The notes: generated by a model not told the origin, from the letters alone. A stretch of 8,436 bases of DNA from Lactobacillales bacterium (GCA_015655485.1 JAATEZ010000192.1:1-8436), one strand, 5' to 3'. Positions 1-5,833 are shown, counted from the first letter of the stretch. Numbers and translations: made by a program.

Positions 1-1131
1 CTTATTTTTTTCTTTGATTTTATTCAAACCGGCCAAAATCTTGTCCCCTTGTTTTTTGCAAGTAGCGGGTACATCATTTTCAACCATATAACAGATCGTT
101 GCCAAGGCCGCGGCACAGGAAACCGGATTTCCGCCAAAAGTCGGTGAACCCAACAGATTCGGATTTTCTTTCAGCTCATTTGTCCAAAGCTTTTCCTTAG
201 CGCAGATTCCCGTAATAGGGACCACTCCGCCGCCAAAAGCTTTCCCGTAAGCCAAAATATCAGGAACGACCCCCTCAGCTTCACAACGCCACATCGTTCC
301 TGTCCGGGCCATGCCCGTCTGTACCTCATCAAAAATCAAACATACTTGATACTCATCACAGATTTGTCTCAACTCCGTCAAATAACCCTCATCAGGAACG
401 ATGACTCCGCCTTCTCCCTGGATTGGCTCAACAATCACTGCAGCAACACTTTCACCCACATAAAGCAGATTTTCGATGGCCGCTCTGACACTTTGCGCAT
501 CATTATAAGGAACATGATATGTTTCCTGGACCAATGGCAGGAAAGGCTTTCTGGTAAAAGCTTTGCCCGTTGCTGACAACGCTCCGGAAGTTTTTCCATG
601 AAAAGCATTTTGCGTCGAAATATACCATTTTCCTCCAGAGGATAAGCGAGCCAGTTTCAAAGCCATCTCGATAGCTTCCGCACCACCATTGGTAAAAAAC
701 GCATATTTCAAATCACCCGGCGTGATCAGTTCGACCGCTTTAGCCAGATAAGCCCGCAGCGGTTCCAAAAGTTCCTGACTGTGAAGACCCAAGCGCTGCA
801 ATTGCGCCTTTACCGTATCAATGATCAGCGGATTGCGGTGGCCGGCGGTAAATACTCCCCAGCCGCCTAAGCAATCAATATAACGGCGGCCTTCAATATC
901 ATAAAAATATTCACCCCCGTCCCGCCATTCGATCACTGCATTGACATCCCCTTCGTCTGACTTGGTAGATTTTCTGACTTCCAAAATCTCTGGATTAATA
1001 TGCTCAGCAATATTGACGACTGTATCTTTTTTAATCTGTGTGATCGCTTCCGGTGTGATCGCAGCATCATTCATCACATAATCTAATACGCGGTCGATCT
1101 CTGCCACAACTTCTTTATCATGGGTATTCAT
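1..1131 (-). CDS. Putrescine aminotransferase-like class III aminotransferase, second copy (3' end cut by window)
   Basis: A continuous frame of 377 codons runs from the ATG at 1131 off the left edge without a stop. It belongs to the PLP-dependent fold-type I, class III aminotransferases, which move an amino group from a terminal amine to a 2-oxo acid in the cytoplasm. Visible motifs are NGGAEA (148-153, PLP phosphate cup), FHGK (177-180), DEVQTG (268-273, the Asp that contacts the pyridine nitrogen), Lys297 in AYGKAFGGG (Schiff-base lysine) and Thr331 in GSPTFGGNP. The layout follows E. coli putrescine aminotransferase (YgjG/PatA), including HSQELLEPLR near residue 117. An AAGGAG ribosome site lies 9 bases before the ATG, and only 23 bases separate it from the upstream paralogue, so the two form an operon. 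By eye well over half the residues match that paralogue. The exact amine substrate cannot be read from sequence; ornithine or another omega-amine is possible. Confidence 0.9.
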   Translation of the reverse strand, partial: MNTHDKEVVAEIDRVLDYVMNDAAITPEAITQIKKDTVVNIAEHINPEILEVRKSTKSDEGDVNAVIEWRDGGEYFYDIEGRRYIDCLGGWGVFTAGHRNPLIIDTVKAQLQRLGLHSQELLEPLRAYLAKAVELITPGDLKYAFFTNGGAEAIEMALKLARLSSGGKWYISTQNAFHGKTSGALSATGKAFTRKPFLPLVQETYHVPYNDAQSVRAAIENLLYVGESVAAVIVEPIQGEGGVIVPDEGYLTELRQICDEYQVCLIFDEVQTGMARTGTMWRCEAEGVVPDILAYGKAFGGGVVPITGICAKEKLWTNELKENPNLLGSPTFGGNPVSCAAALATICYMVENDVPATCKKQGDKILAGLNKIKEKNK

Positions 1132-1154
1132 CCTACTCGTCTCCTTCTTTTTAT

Positions 1155-2510
1155 TTATTTATTTTCTTTTATCCGGATCATTTCAAATACTTCATCCAGG
1201 TTATGCAATAAGGCTTCAATGGCTTCATAGGAAATGACTGCCGGCGGTTCAATACGGATCGTTTTAGAATTGTTTAAAGTTCCGGCCGTTAAAAAATGCC
1301 GGATAAATAGTTCTTTGGCTGTGAAATAACCTTCCTCGGGATGAGCAAACTCCATGGCTATCAAAAGCCCCACGCCACGGACATCGACTAGAATTTCCGA
1401 ATATTTTGCTTTCAGAAACATTAATTTTTCCAAAATATACTCTCCTTTTTCTTTGCACATCTGCGGAATATCATTTTTCAGCATATAGCGTATGGTAGCT
1501 AAAGAAGCTACGCTGGAAAGGGGATTGCCGGCAAACGTTGGCGATCCCAAAAGGCAGGGATCCTCTACCATTTCATTGACCAGCAGTTTCTGCTTAAAGA
1601 TAATTCCGGTTGCAGGACAAATTCCACCTCCAAATGATTTTCCAAACACCATTATGTCCGGTACGATCTCTTCAGCCTCACAGCGCCACAGGGTTCCAGT
1701 CCGGCCCATACCGGTCTGAATTTCATCAATGATCAAGAGCACCTCATACTTGTCGCAAATCGCCCGCACTTCTTTCAGATAACCCTCAGGAGGAATGATC
1801 ACTCCCGCCTCTCCCTGAATCGGCTCAAGAATTACAGCCGCTACCGATTCGCCGACTTTGATCAAATTTTCAATTGCTGCTGCAACAGCGGCAGCATTGC
1901 CGTATTCTACATGCTGTACCTGCTGGATCAAAGGCAGATACGGCTTGCGGTAAATATCCTTGCCGGTTACCGACAAAGCACCATAAGATTTGCCGTGAAA
2001 AGCATTGACTGCTGAAATAAACCAATTTTTTCCGCTTGAAAGACGGGACAGCTTTAAAGACATTTCCACTGCTTCCGCTCCGCCGCTGGTCAAAAAAATA
2101 TTATTTAAATCACCCGGTGTGATTTCCGCCATTATTTTTGCCAGATACCCCCGCAGCGGCTCCAAAAGTTCCTGACTATTCATCGGCTGCCGTTCCAGCT
2201 GCTTCAATACTGGCTCTAAAATTTCAGGATTGCGGTGGCCGGCGGTAAAAATTCCATAGCCTCCTAAAAAATCATAGTAGCGCTCGTTATTCAAATCATA
2301 AAACGAATCGCCGCCGTCTGACCACTCTACGATAGTAAAGTCATCTGAAACCGACTTGCGGTACTCCAGCCAGCCTGGATTTAAATTGTCGCGTGTATAT
2401 TCCACCGTATCCTGCGTGATCTGCTCCTTTGTTTGTTCAGAAAGCTGGTCATAATTTTGGATGCAGTCCAGAATAAAATGCAGATCTTTTACAAGTGTTT
2501 CTTTTTCCAT
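1155..2510 (-). CDS. Putrescine aminotransferase-like class III aminotransferase, first copy
   Basis: Complete 451-residue protein, close to the usual family length. Catalytic features are SGGAEA (142-147), FHGK (171-174), DEIQTG (262-267, the Asp that pairs with the PLP ring nitrogen), Lys291 in VFGKSFGGG (Schiff base) and Thr325 in GSPTFAGNP (phosphate contact from the partner subunit). Two stretches closely recall E. coli YgjG: NPGWLEYRKS at 44-53 and the C-terminal GTLNNSKTIRIEPP at 410-423. Putrescine transaminase activity (putrescine plus 2-oxoglutarate to 4-aminobutanal plus glutamate) is therefore the best guess; the family also takes cadaverine. The start is the ATG at 2510, with AAGGAG 9 bases upstream. 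It is the first gene after the MerR-type promoter at 2638-2668, leaving a leader of roughly 120 bases, and is followed after 23 bases by its paralogue. Family membership is firm; the substrate is inferred. Confidence 0.92.
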   Translation of the reverse strand: MEKETLVKDLHFILDCIQNYDQLSEQTKEQITQDTVEYTRDNLNPGWLEYRKSVSDDFTIVEWSDGGDSFYDLNNERYYDFLGGYGIFTAGHRNPEILEPVLKQLERQPMNSQELLEPLRGYLAKIMAEITPGDLNNIFLTSGGAEAVEMSLKLSRLSSGKNWFISAVNAFHGKSYGALSVTGKDIYRKPYLPLIQQVQHVEYGNAAAVAAAIENLIKVGESVAAVILEPIQGEAGVIIPPEGYLKEVRAICDKYEVLLIIDEIQTGMGRTGTLWRCEAEEIVPDIMVFGKSFGGGICPATGIIFKQKLLVNEMVEDPCLLGSPTFAGNPLSSVASLATIRYMLKNDIPQMCKEKGEYILEKLMFLKAKYSEILVDVRGVGLLIAMEFAHPEEGYFTAKELFIRHFLTAGTLNNSKTIRIEPPAVISYEAIEALLHNLDEVFEMIRIKENK

Positions 2511-2770
2511 AAATAGGCTCCTTCGTCAAAGTTTTTTAGAATAATTTTCTCCAGTACCATGCTTTTTCAGGATTTCAGCTGAATATCTGAGAAAATCATG
2601 CAAAAGCCAAACATTTTTATTGTTTCACTTTCTCCATACTTTAAACTATGGAGCAATACTAGAGTCAATAGTTTTCTGAATATTTTTTATTTTCAGACTA
2701 TTTTGCCTAATGCAAACAATTTAGAAAGGTTGAGCCGGTTCGTATCGGCAATAATAAAAGAAGCGATGCC
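2511..2770. other. Intergenic region: leader of the aminotransferase operon and merR 3' flank
   Basis: No credible gene is seen here. Besides the MerR-type promoter, the expected transcript leader (about 2511-2630) contains an imperfect inverted repeat around the 10-base palindrome TTCAGCTGAA (2573-2582), followed by the AAGGAG ribosome site of the first aminotransferase. Just after the merR stop codon, a short stem (GCCG/CGGC near 2734-2752) without a good U-run is at best a weak terminator. Confidence 0.5.
2638..2668 (-). promoter_or_regulatory. MerR-type promoter with 19-base spacer, driving the aminotransferase operon
   Basis: On the minus strand a -35 box TTGACT (2663-2668) and a -10 box TAAAGT (2638-2643) are separated by exactly 19 bases, rather than the usual 17. 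An elongated spacer holding an operator dyad is the hallmark of promoters controlled by MerR-family proteins, which untwist the DNA to activate. The dyad has arms ACTCTAG and CCATAGT (5 of 7 positions symmetric) separated by 7 bases, at 2645-2665. A second perfect inverted repeat, CTCCATA/TATGGAG with an 8-base loop, overlaps the -10 box at 2632-2653. The gene immediately upstream encodes a MerR regulator (frameshifted), which supports the assignment. Confidence 0.75.
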
Positions 2771-3594
2771 TTACCGTGACTTGACTCTCACCTGTAATTC
2801 CGTCAAAAATTCCTCTGCCTGATCCGTCTGGTAAACCCCCAGCCGACAGATTTCAATCAAACTGCCGGTTATTTCATAATCATGTGCTCGCGCATAGTAG
2901 ACCATTTTAGGATAAAGCTGCCTTGTTTTATTGTAGTGGCCTCTATAAGTCAAAGAAAGATACTGCCCTGCCGGAAGAAAAAAATTATAATTTTCCAAAT
3001 CAGAGATTTGACTTTCCTCTACTACCAGAAAAACTCTTTCACAAAAGAAAAACTCCTCAGAATTCCCGGATACATACTGATTCAGCAGATAACAATCCGC
3101 ATTGCCGATCAAATACAAAATACTGTCATCTTTCTGGAGAATTTTAGTCAGAGCAATATTATCTTCTCCTGGACATTTTCCTGCACACTTAAACATTTTC
3201 TGAACGGCAAGTCAATTTTATGAACGATTTCATACTCTTCTGCGAATATATTTTCTGAATTTTGAACTGTATTCAACAGATTGGTAATATTTTTTTTCAT
3301 TTCATTGAGCTGTATCACTTTATCAGTAATAATATCTACCTCTTTCTGCAGTAAACTGGTAGTAGTTGCTAAATTTTTTTTATTCAGATATTCCTTAATA
3401 TCTTCCAAGGAAAATGATAATGACTTCAATTCTTTCAAAATCTGTATTTTCTGCAGCTCCGTTAACGAATAATAGCGGTACCCATTCTTCGCTCTTTGCG
3501 GCGAGAGGATCCCGATTTTCTCATAATAACGCAAGGCATCAATCCCAATGTCGTATAATTTTGAAACTTCGTTGATTTTATAGTATTTTTCCAT
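2771..3594 (-). pseudogene. BmrR-like MerR-family regulator, frameshifted near 3167
   Basis: The first frame (3148-3594, 148 codons) has a typical MerR winged-helix DNA-binding domain: YYKINEVSKLYDIGIDALRYYEKIGIL at the start in the classic pattern, the wing NGYRYYS at 37-43, then a long helix of about residues 75-115 for dimerisation. It ends early at a TGA (3148). The second frame (open from about 3196 to the stop at 2771) continues as a GyrI-like/BmrR-C effector domain (PAGQYLSLTYRGHY, then EICRLGVYQTDQAEEFLTELQVRV), which in this family binds cationic lipophilic drugs or other ligands. Restoring one base in the GAGAAG at 3163-3168 (reading VQEEDNIALT) joins the two into about 273 residues, the normal BmrR-type size. 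The ribosome site is GGAGG 11 bases before the ATG. It lies directly upstream of the 19-base-spacer promoter, its likely target. A sequencing error cannot be excluded. Confidence 0.85.
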
Positions 3595-3633
3595 CGAAAA
3601 GACTTCCTCCCAGCCTTGAAAAGTTTTCTTATG

Positions 3634-3909
3634 TCATATTATATTACAATGCACAGATAATCCAAATTTTTCTGCTGATAATATTTTTTTACTCTTATCT
3701 TTTTTGAAAGATTCTGTCTTTTCTCGATAATCAACGATTAAAGAAGGCATTTTTTCTAGCCTTAATTCTGTCTTTAATAAATTAGATCTCTCTAAAATGA
3801 AACAAAGAACTTCATTATGCGCCGGAATGATTTGTCTTTGCACCTTCTTATACCTGATAATTGTACTTTGAAAAATACTTGTTAGTTCAGCTGATCTTGT
3901 TTGAATCAT
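3634..3909 (-). CDS. Doubtful small hypothetical protein (91 codons)
   Basis: An open frame of 91 codons starts at the ATG at 3909. I do not recognise the protein. It has no membrane segment, signal peptide or clear domain, is rich in Lys, Glu, Ile and Ser, and has a basic stretch (REKTESFKKDKSKK, about 62-75). No good ribosome site precedes it, only an A/G-rich run. Its 3' end overlaps the -10 box of the downstream MerR gene. These points suggest either a chance frame or the relic of a gene. It lies outside the inserted element, in the DNA that originally followed lepA and its terminator. Confidence 0.25.
   Translation of the reverse strand: MIQTRSAELTSIFQSTIIRYKKVQRQIIPAHNEVLCFILERSNLLKTELRLEKMPSLIVDYREKTESFKKDKSKKILSAEKFGLSVHCNII
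3638..3665 (-). promoter_or_regulatory. Likely promoter of the MerR regulator gene
   Basis: A perfect -10 box TATAAT lies at 3638-3643 on the minus strand, with a poor -35 candidate TTGGAT at 3660-3665 and a 16-base spacer. The leader to the MerR ATG at 3594 is roughly 35-40 bases and contains the GGGAGGAAG ribosome site. The -10 match is convincing, the -35 much less so. Confidence 0.5.
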
Positions 3910-3989
3910 TTTTTTCTTTCTCTTGCGATCCTCGATCTTTCAGTGGAAATTTCCATTTGATTTGGATTCGTTATATTCATATACATAGA

Positions 3990-4022
3990 AAAAAAGTACC
4001 TTCATATAGAAGATACTTTTTT
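3990..4022 (-). terminator. Rho-independent terminator, probably the original lepA terminator
   Basis: Arms at 3990-4002 and 4010-4022 pair over 13 bases around a 7-base loop. The one apparent mismatch (3999/4013) becomes a G-U wobble on minus-strand RNA, and a run of seven U follows. It lies about 75 bases beyond the displaced copy of the lepA stop codon (4099-4101), the normal place for a terminator. With the element removed it would end the lepA transcript. Confidence 0.8.
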
Positions 4023-4096
4023 CATATCATACGTTTTTAGAAAAAATTTTCAGCAACAGATAAGTCTTGATTTAACAGGATTTTCTCTTTGTAACA

Positions 4097-4129
4097 TGCT
4101 ATTTCTTCGGTTCATCCTCGTCCATCTTC
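4097..4129 (-). repeat. Left attachment-site copy: duplicate of the lepA 3' end
   Basis: Thirty of 33 bases match 6979-7011, the true end of lepA, starting with a 17-base identical core (4097-4113, equal to 6979-6995). On the minus strand it reads KMDEDEPKK then TAG, the same residues that end LepA, with only three third-position differences, and homology stops just beyond. It sits 85 bases from the recombinase remnant, as expected of an att site next to int. Confidence 0.85.
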
Positions 4130-4185
4130 TGTTAATAGAAAAATAAAAAAAGATGGTCGTAACAGCTTTTTTTCAGTTAAAAACA

Positions 4186-4204
4186 GTTTTGACAACATCA
4201 AAAC
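4186..4204 (-). terminator. Weak terminator after the integrase remnant
   Basis: A perfect 7-base inverted repeat (GTTTTGA/TCAAAAC, 5-base loop) lies 9 bases past the integrase stop codon and is followed on the minus strand by TGTTTTT. The stem is A/U-rich, so any termination would be weak. It could also be a recombinase- or excisionase-binding repeat, given how close the att core is. Confidence 0.45.
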
Positions 4205-4213
4205 AAATAAAAT

Positions 4214-4732
4214 TTAAATATCGGATTTTGAGAATTCTTCTGCTAATGGTTGATTGGCATCAGGATACAAATGACCATATTTATCTAAGGCGGTCTTGAT
4301 AGAGGAGTGTCCTGCACGTTTCGATATTGCATAAATACTTTGGTTATGTTCAATTAAAAAAGCAATATGTGAATGTCTCAAGCCATGTAGATGAATGGGT
4401 TTGACTCCCGCTGCCTTTGCTAAATTATTTATCCTTGTTTTGAATGTTCGGGAAGAAGGCGGCAAACCATCAAACGAAAAAATAAAATTCATTTCTCCAA
4501 TCAAAGCTTGTTCTACTTGCCGATTTTTTAACTCCTCAATTGTTTTTTCATCCAATGCAATCACTTGGTTACTGGATGAATTTTTTGTATCCGAAAATTC
4601 ATAATCTGATCGAGTACGAACATAGATGGATTTGTTGATACTAGCTGTTTTCTTGTCAAAATTGATATCCTCCCACAACAAAGCGAACAATTCTTCACTT
4701 CTCAATCCAGTGACAAACAAAAACCGCATCAT
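4214..4732 (-). pseudogene. int: Tyrosine recombinase (phage-type integrase), C-terminal catalytic half only
   Basis: The 172-residue frame is the catalytic domain of a site-specific tyrosine recombinase. All active-site positions are visible: Arg11 in TGLRSEEL, Lys50 in the beta-hairpin, His116 and Arg119 in HGLRHS, His142 in RAGHSS, and the nucleophile Tyr152 in DKYGHLYP. The arm-binding and core-binding domains (some 200 residues in this family) are missing. Upstream, the same frame continues back through TAG (4739-4741) into LSKEFFLDF, resembling the usual linker before the catalytic domain. It then meets the hicAB terminator at 4838-4795, so the rest was deleted or replaced. The first ATG has no ribosome site at proper distance (an AAAGGAG lies 22 bases away). 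It lies next to the lepA-tail repeat and was presumably the enzyme that inserted the element. Confidence 0.85.
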
Positions 4733-4794
4733 TCGTTTCTAAAAGTCTAAAAAAAACTCCTTTGAGAGTAAAAATATGCGATGAAATAATGCAA

Positions 4795-4838
4795 AAAAAG
4801 TATACCTGCTTTTGGTTTATCCAACAGGTATACTTTTT
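4795..4838 (-). terminator. Strong terminator of hicAB
   Basis: A perfect 14-base stem (4795-4808 with 4825-4838) carries an inner TTGG/CCAA pairing in its 16-base loop, and the minus strand ends in a run of seven U. It starts 7 bases after the hicB stop. A-rich on one side and T-rich on the other, it could act in both directions. It also separates hicAB from the integrase remnant. Confidence 0.9.
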
Positions 4839-4845
4839 CTAGATT

Positions 4846-5232
4846 TTAGACACCTAATTTGTCCATTAAGGCTTCTGTCATCGTTTTAGAGAAATTAATT
4901 TTTTCCTTTTCCGCCCGAACATTCAGCCAGTGCGGAATTTTTATAGTCTTTTTATCTGGATTTGTTTCTTGAAGGTAGTCTACAAGATCAACTGAAATTA
5001 ATGTAACAAATTGCGTGTTTTTATCGATATCAATATCATTAACAGGTGAGGCAACAGGTAATGAAAACCCATTTTCGATATTCCAGGCTAACTGTATACC
5101 TAGTGCGTCTGAAGCCATTTCTAATCCATTTTCCAGATTATCGCCTTGGGTTTCGGCACCTTCGACATCAGGGAAATATATACCATAACCAACAGGGTCT
5201 TTTTCGAAAACAGCAGGGTAAATTTTGATCAT
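4846..5232 (-). CDS. hicB: HicB-type antitoxin
   Basis: A 128-residue protein with the two-part HicB layout. Residues about 1-60 form the partially degraded RNase-H-like fold that binds and blocks the toxin, with the family signature FPDVEGAETQGDNLENGLEMASDAL at about 20-44. Residues about 94-128 (KKTIKIPHWLNVRAEKEKINFSKTMTEALMDKLG) form a ribbon-helix-helix DNA-binding domain, so the protein should also repress its own promoter. The start is the ATG at 5232, backed by a very strong GAGGAGG ribosome site (5241-5247) 8 bases away. It lies 35 bases downstream of hicA in the same transcript, the usual toxin-first order, and is closed by the terminator at 4795-4838. The gene appears intact. Confidence 0.93.
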   Translation of the reverse strand: MIKIYPAVFEKDPVGYGIYFPDVEGAETQGDNLENGLEMASDALGIQLAWNIENGFSLPVASPVNDIDIDKNTQFVTLISVDLVDYLQETNPDKKTIKIPHWLNVRAEKEKINFSKTMTEALMDKLGV

Positions 5233-5256
5233 TAATTATTCCTCCTCGTCTTAGAA

Positions 5257-5279
5257 GAAGAGGAGAGCTACTCCTCTTC
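5257..5279 (-). promoter_or_regulatory. hicA-hicB intercistronic hairpin overlapping the hicA stop codon
   Basis: A perfect 9-base inverted repeat (GAAGAGGAG/CTCCTCTTC) with a 5-base loop that holds the hicA TAG. The second arm contains CUCCUC, complementary to the hicB ribosome site GAGGAG 10-15 bases downstream. It could thus pair either with the end of hicA or with the hicB ribosome site. No U-run follows, so it is not a terminator. Confidence 0.6.
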
Positions 5280-5465
5280 AAACTTTTTCAAAACCTTTTT
5301 TAGTGAAGCTTCAACAGTTTTTGAGATTTCTTTTTTGTGATTTGGCAATATAAAAGGTCTTTCCGCTGCTTTTTCAAACTTACGGTGCGAACCTTTTCCG
5401 CCTTTCACTTCGGCAAACCCCATAGCCTGAAGAATCTTCTCAGCTTCTCTTACTGTCATAGGCAT
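5268..5465 (-). CDS. hicA: HicA-type mRNA interferase toxin
   Basis: A 65-residue small basic protein of the HicA family, which adopts a double-stranded-RNA-binding-like fold and cleaves mRNA to halt growth. The signature GSHRKF at residues 25-30 carries the catalytic His27, preceded by the typical REAEKILQAMGF helix (6-17) and followed by PNHKKEISKTVEASLKKVL. The length matches the family. Two ATGs lie six bases apart (5465 and 5459); the first is preferred because AGAGG lies 11 bases upstream of it. It is the first gene of a two-gene operon with hicB, transcribed from the promoter at 5492-5520. No disabling change is visible, so the pair is likely functional. Confidence 0.93.
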   Translation of the reverse strand: MPMTVREAEKILQAMGFAEVKGGKGSHRKFEKAAERPFILPNHKKEISKTVEASLKKVLKKFEEE

Positions 5466-5491
5466 AGCGCTAACTACCTCTCGACAATCTT

Positions 5492-5520
5492 ATTGTAGCA
5501 CGTACTGGGCGTACTGTAAA
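5492..5520 (-). promoter_or_regulatory. hicAB promoter with tandem operator-like repeats
   Basis: On the minus strand -35 TTTACA (5515-5520) and -10 TACAAT (5492-5497) stand exactly 17 bases apart. The spacer is largely filled by two direct copies of a 7-base word (CGTACTG on the plus strand, 5501-5507 and 5510-5516) with a 9-base period. Ribbon-helix-helix repressors such as HicB commonly bind such short tandem repeats, so autorepression is likely. An AGAGG ribosome site follows before hicA. Confidence 0.8.
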
Positions 5521-5569
5521 TAAGAAATATTTATTCGAGTCTACTCTATTGATTTCCGTTAATGGAGAG

Positions 5570-5600
5570 AAAGCGGGCAAAAAGTTTATTTGCCCGCTTT
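5570..5600 (-). terminator. Terminator behind the RelE-type toxin remnant
   Basis: A perfect 12-base stem (5570-5581 with 5589-5600), G+C-rich in its middle (AAAGCGGGCAAA/TTTGCCCGCTTT), with a 7-base loop. The U-run is only three bases on each strand. It stands right after the toxin remnant, whose original stop would overlap it at 5599-5601, and it insulates that region from the hicAB promoter. Confidence 0.8.
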
Positions 5601-5617
5601 ATTCAATAAATTCACCT

Positions 5618-5768
5618 TTAAATATCTTTTCTGTGTACTACAGGGACTATAATAAATATCAGTAACTCGTTATTCTGAATTTCAGTAATCAGCCGATAGC
5701 TACCCGCTCGGTATCGCCATAAACCTTTTTTATCTCCAACTAAGGCTTTTCCCAATGAATTATGATCG
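5618..5768 (-). pseudogene. RelE-type toxin, C-terminal remnant
   Basis: The minus-strand frame reads FDHNSLGKALVGDKKGLWRY followed by RAGSYRLI, then EIQNNELLIFII and HRKDI before a TAA at 5618. This is the second half of a RelE/ParE-superfamily mRNA interferase: Gram-positive members commonly show GKAL.G.KKG.WRYR.G.YR and end HRkDIY. About 47 of the usual 85-90 residues remain and there is no start codon; the frame runs into the antitoxin remnant. The end also looks damaged: adding one T after ATT would give DIYKGEFIE and a stop at 5599-5601 beside the terminator. Non-functional as it stands. Confidence 0.75.
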
Positions 5769-5830
5769 AATTAATTTATCTTCTTCTCTAGTTGCTCTTA
5801 CCGAAAATATGGCTATATCAAAAACCTCCT
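5760..5830 (-). pseudogene. RelB/DinJ-type antitoxin, N-terminal remnant with lost start codon
   Basis: A good AGGAGG ribosome site (5825-5830) is followed after 8 bases by ATA (5814-5816) where an ATG would be expected. From there the frame reads IAIFSVRATREEDKLIRS and then TAA. This resembles the start of RelB-type ribbon-helix-helix antitoxins, which often begin MA.fSvR...EE.KLI. Just after it the sequence jumps to the middle of a RelE-type toxin in another frame, so an internal deletion near 5763-5768 removed most of the antitoxin and the toxin's N-terminus. The 18-codon fragment is short, so the family call leans on the adjacent toxin remnant. Confidence 0.6.
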
Positions 5831-5833
5831 TTT

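Larger units (their letters stand above)
3910..4213. other. Gene-free stretch spanning the left junction of the inserted element
   Basis: No gene is seen. In order it holds a perfect 12-base palindrome TGGAAATTTCCA at 3944-3955, the terminator at 3990-4022, about 75 bases of former lepA 3' flank, the lepA-tail repeat at 4097-4129, and the end of the element with the integrase terminator at 4186-4204. Confidence 0.6.

Noticed and set aside
346..576. Plus-strand open frame of 76 codons inside the left aminotransferase
   Set aside because: It lies fully antisense to a well-conserved PLP enzyme, with no ribosome site and no recognisable protein.
3148..3196. Programmed ribosomal frameshift in the MerR gene
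   Set aside because: The needed shift is -1, but no X XXY YYZ slippery heptamer and no obvious downstream structure are seen in the overlap. A lost base is simpler.
2882..3223. Plus-strand open frames opposite the MerR effector domain
   Set aside because: They are antisense shadows of the frameshifted regulator, whose own translation shows clear family motifs.
3944..3955. Perfect 12-base palindrome TGGAAATTTCCA
   Set aside because: Short and A/T-rich, with no convincing promoter or gene next to it; could be chance, so not claimed as an operator.
4097..4129. The lepA-tail repeat as a simple segmental duplication of lepA
   Set aside because: Homology is limited to 33 bases ending at the stop codon, lies beside a tyrosine recombinase, and is followed by a terminator on the far side; att-site duplication explains all of this better.
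4733..4765. AAAGGAG before the integrase fragment as a real translation start signal
   Set aside because: It is 22 bases from the first ATG and followed by an in-frame TAG, with no alternative start codon at proper distance.
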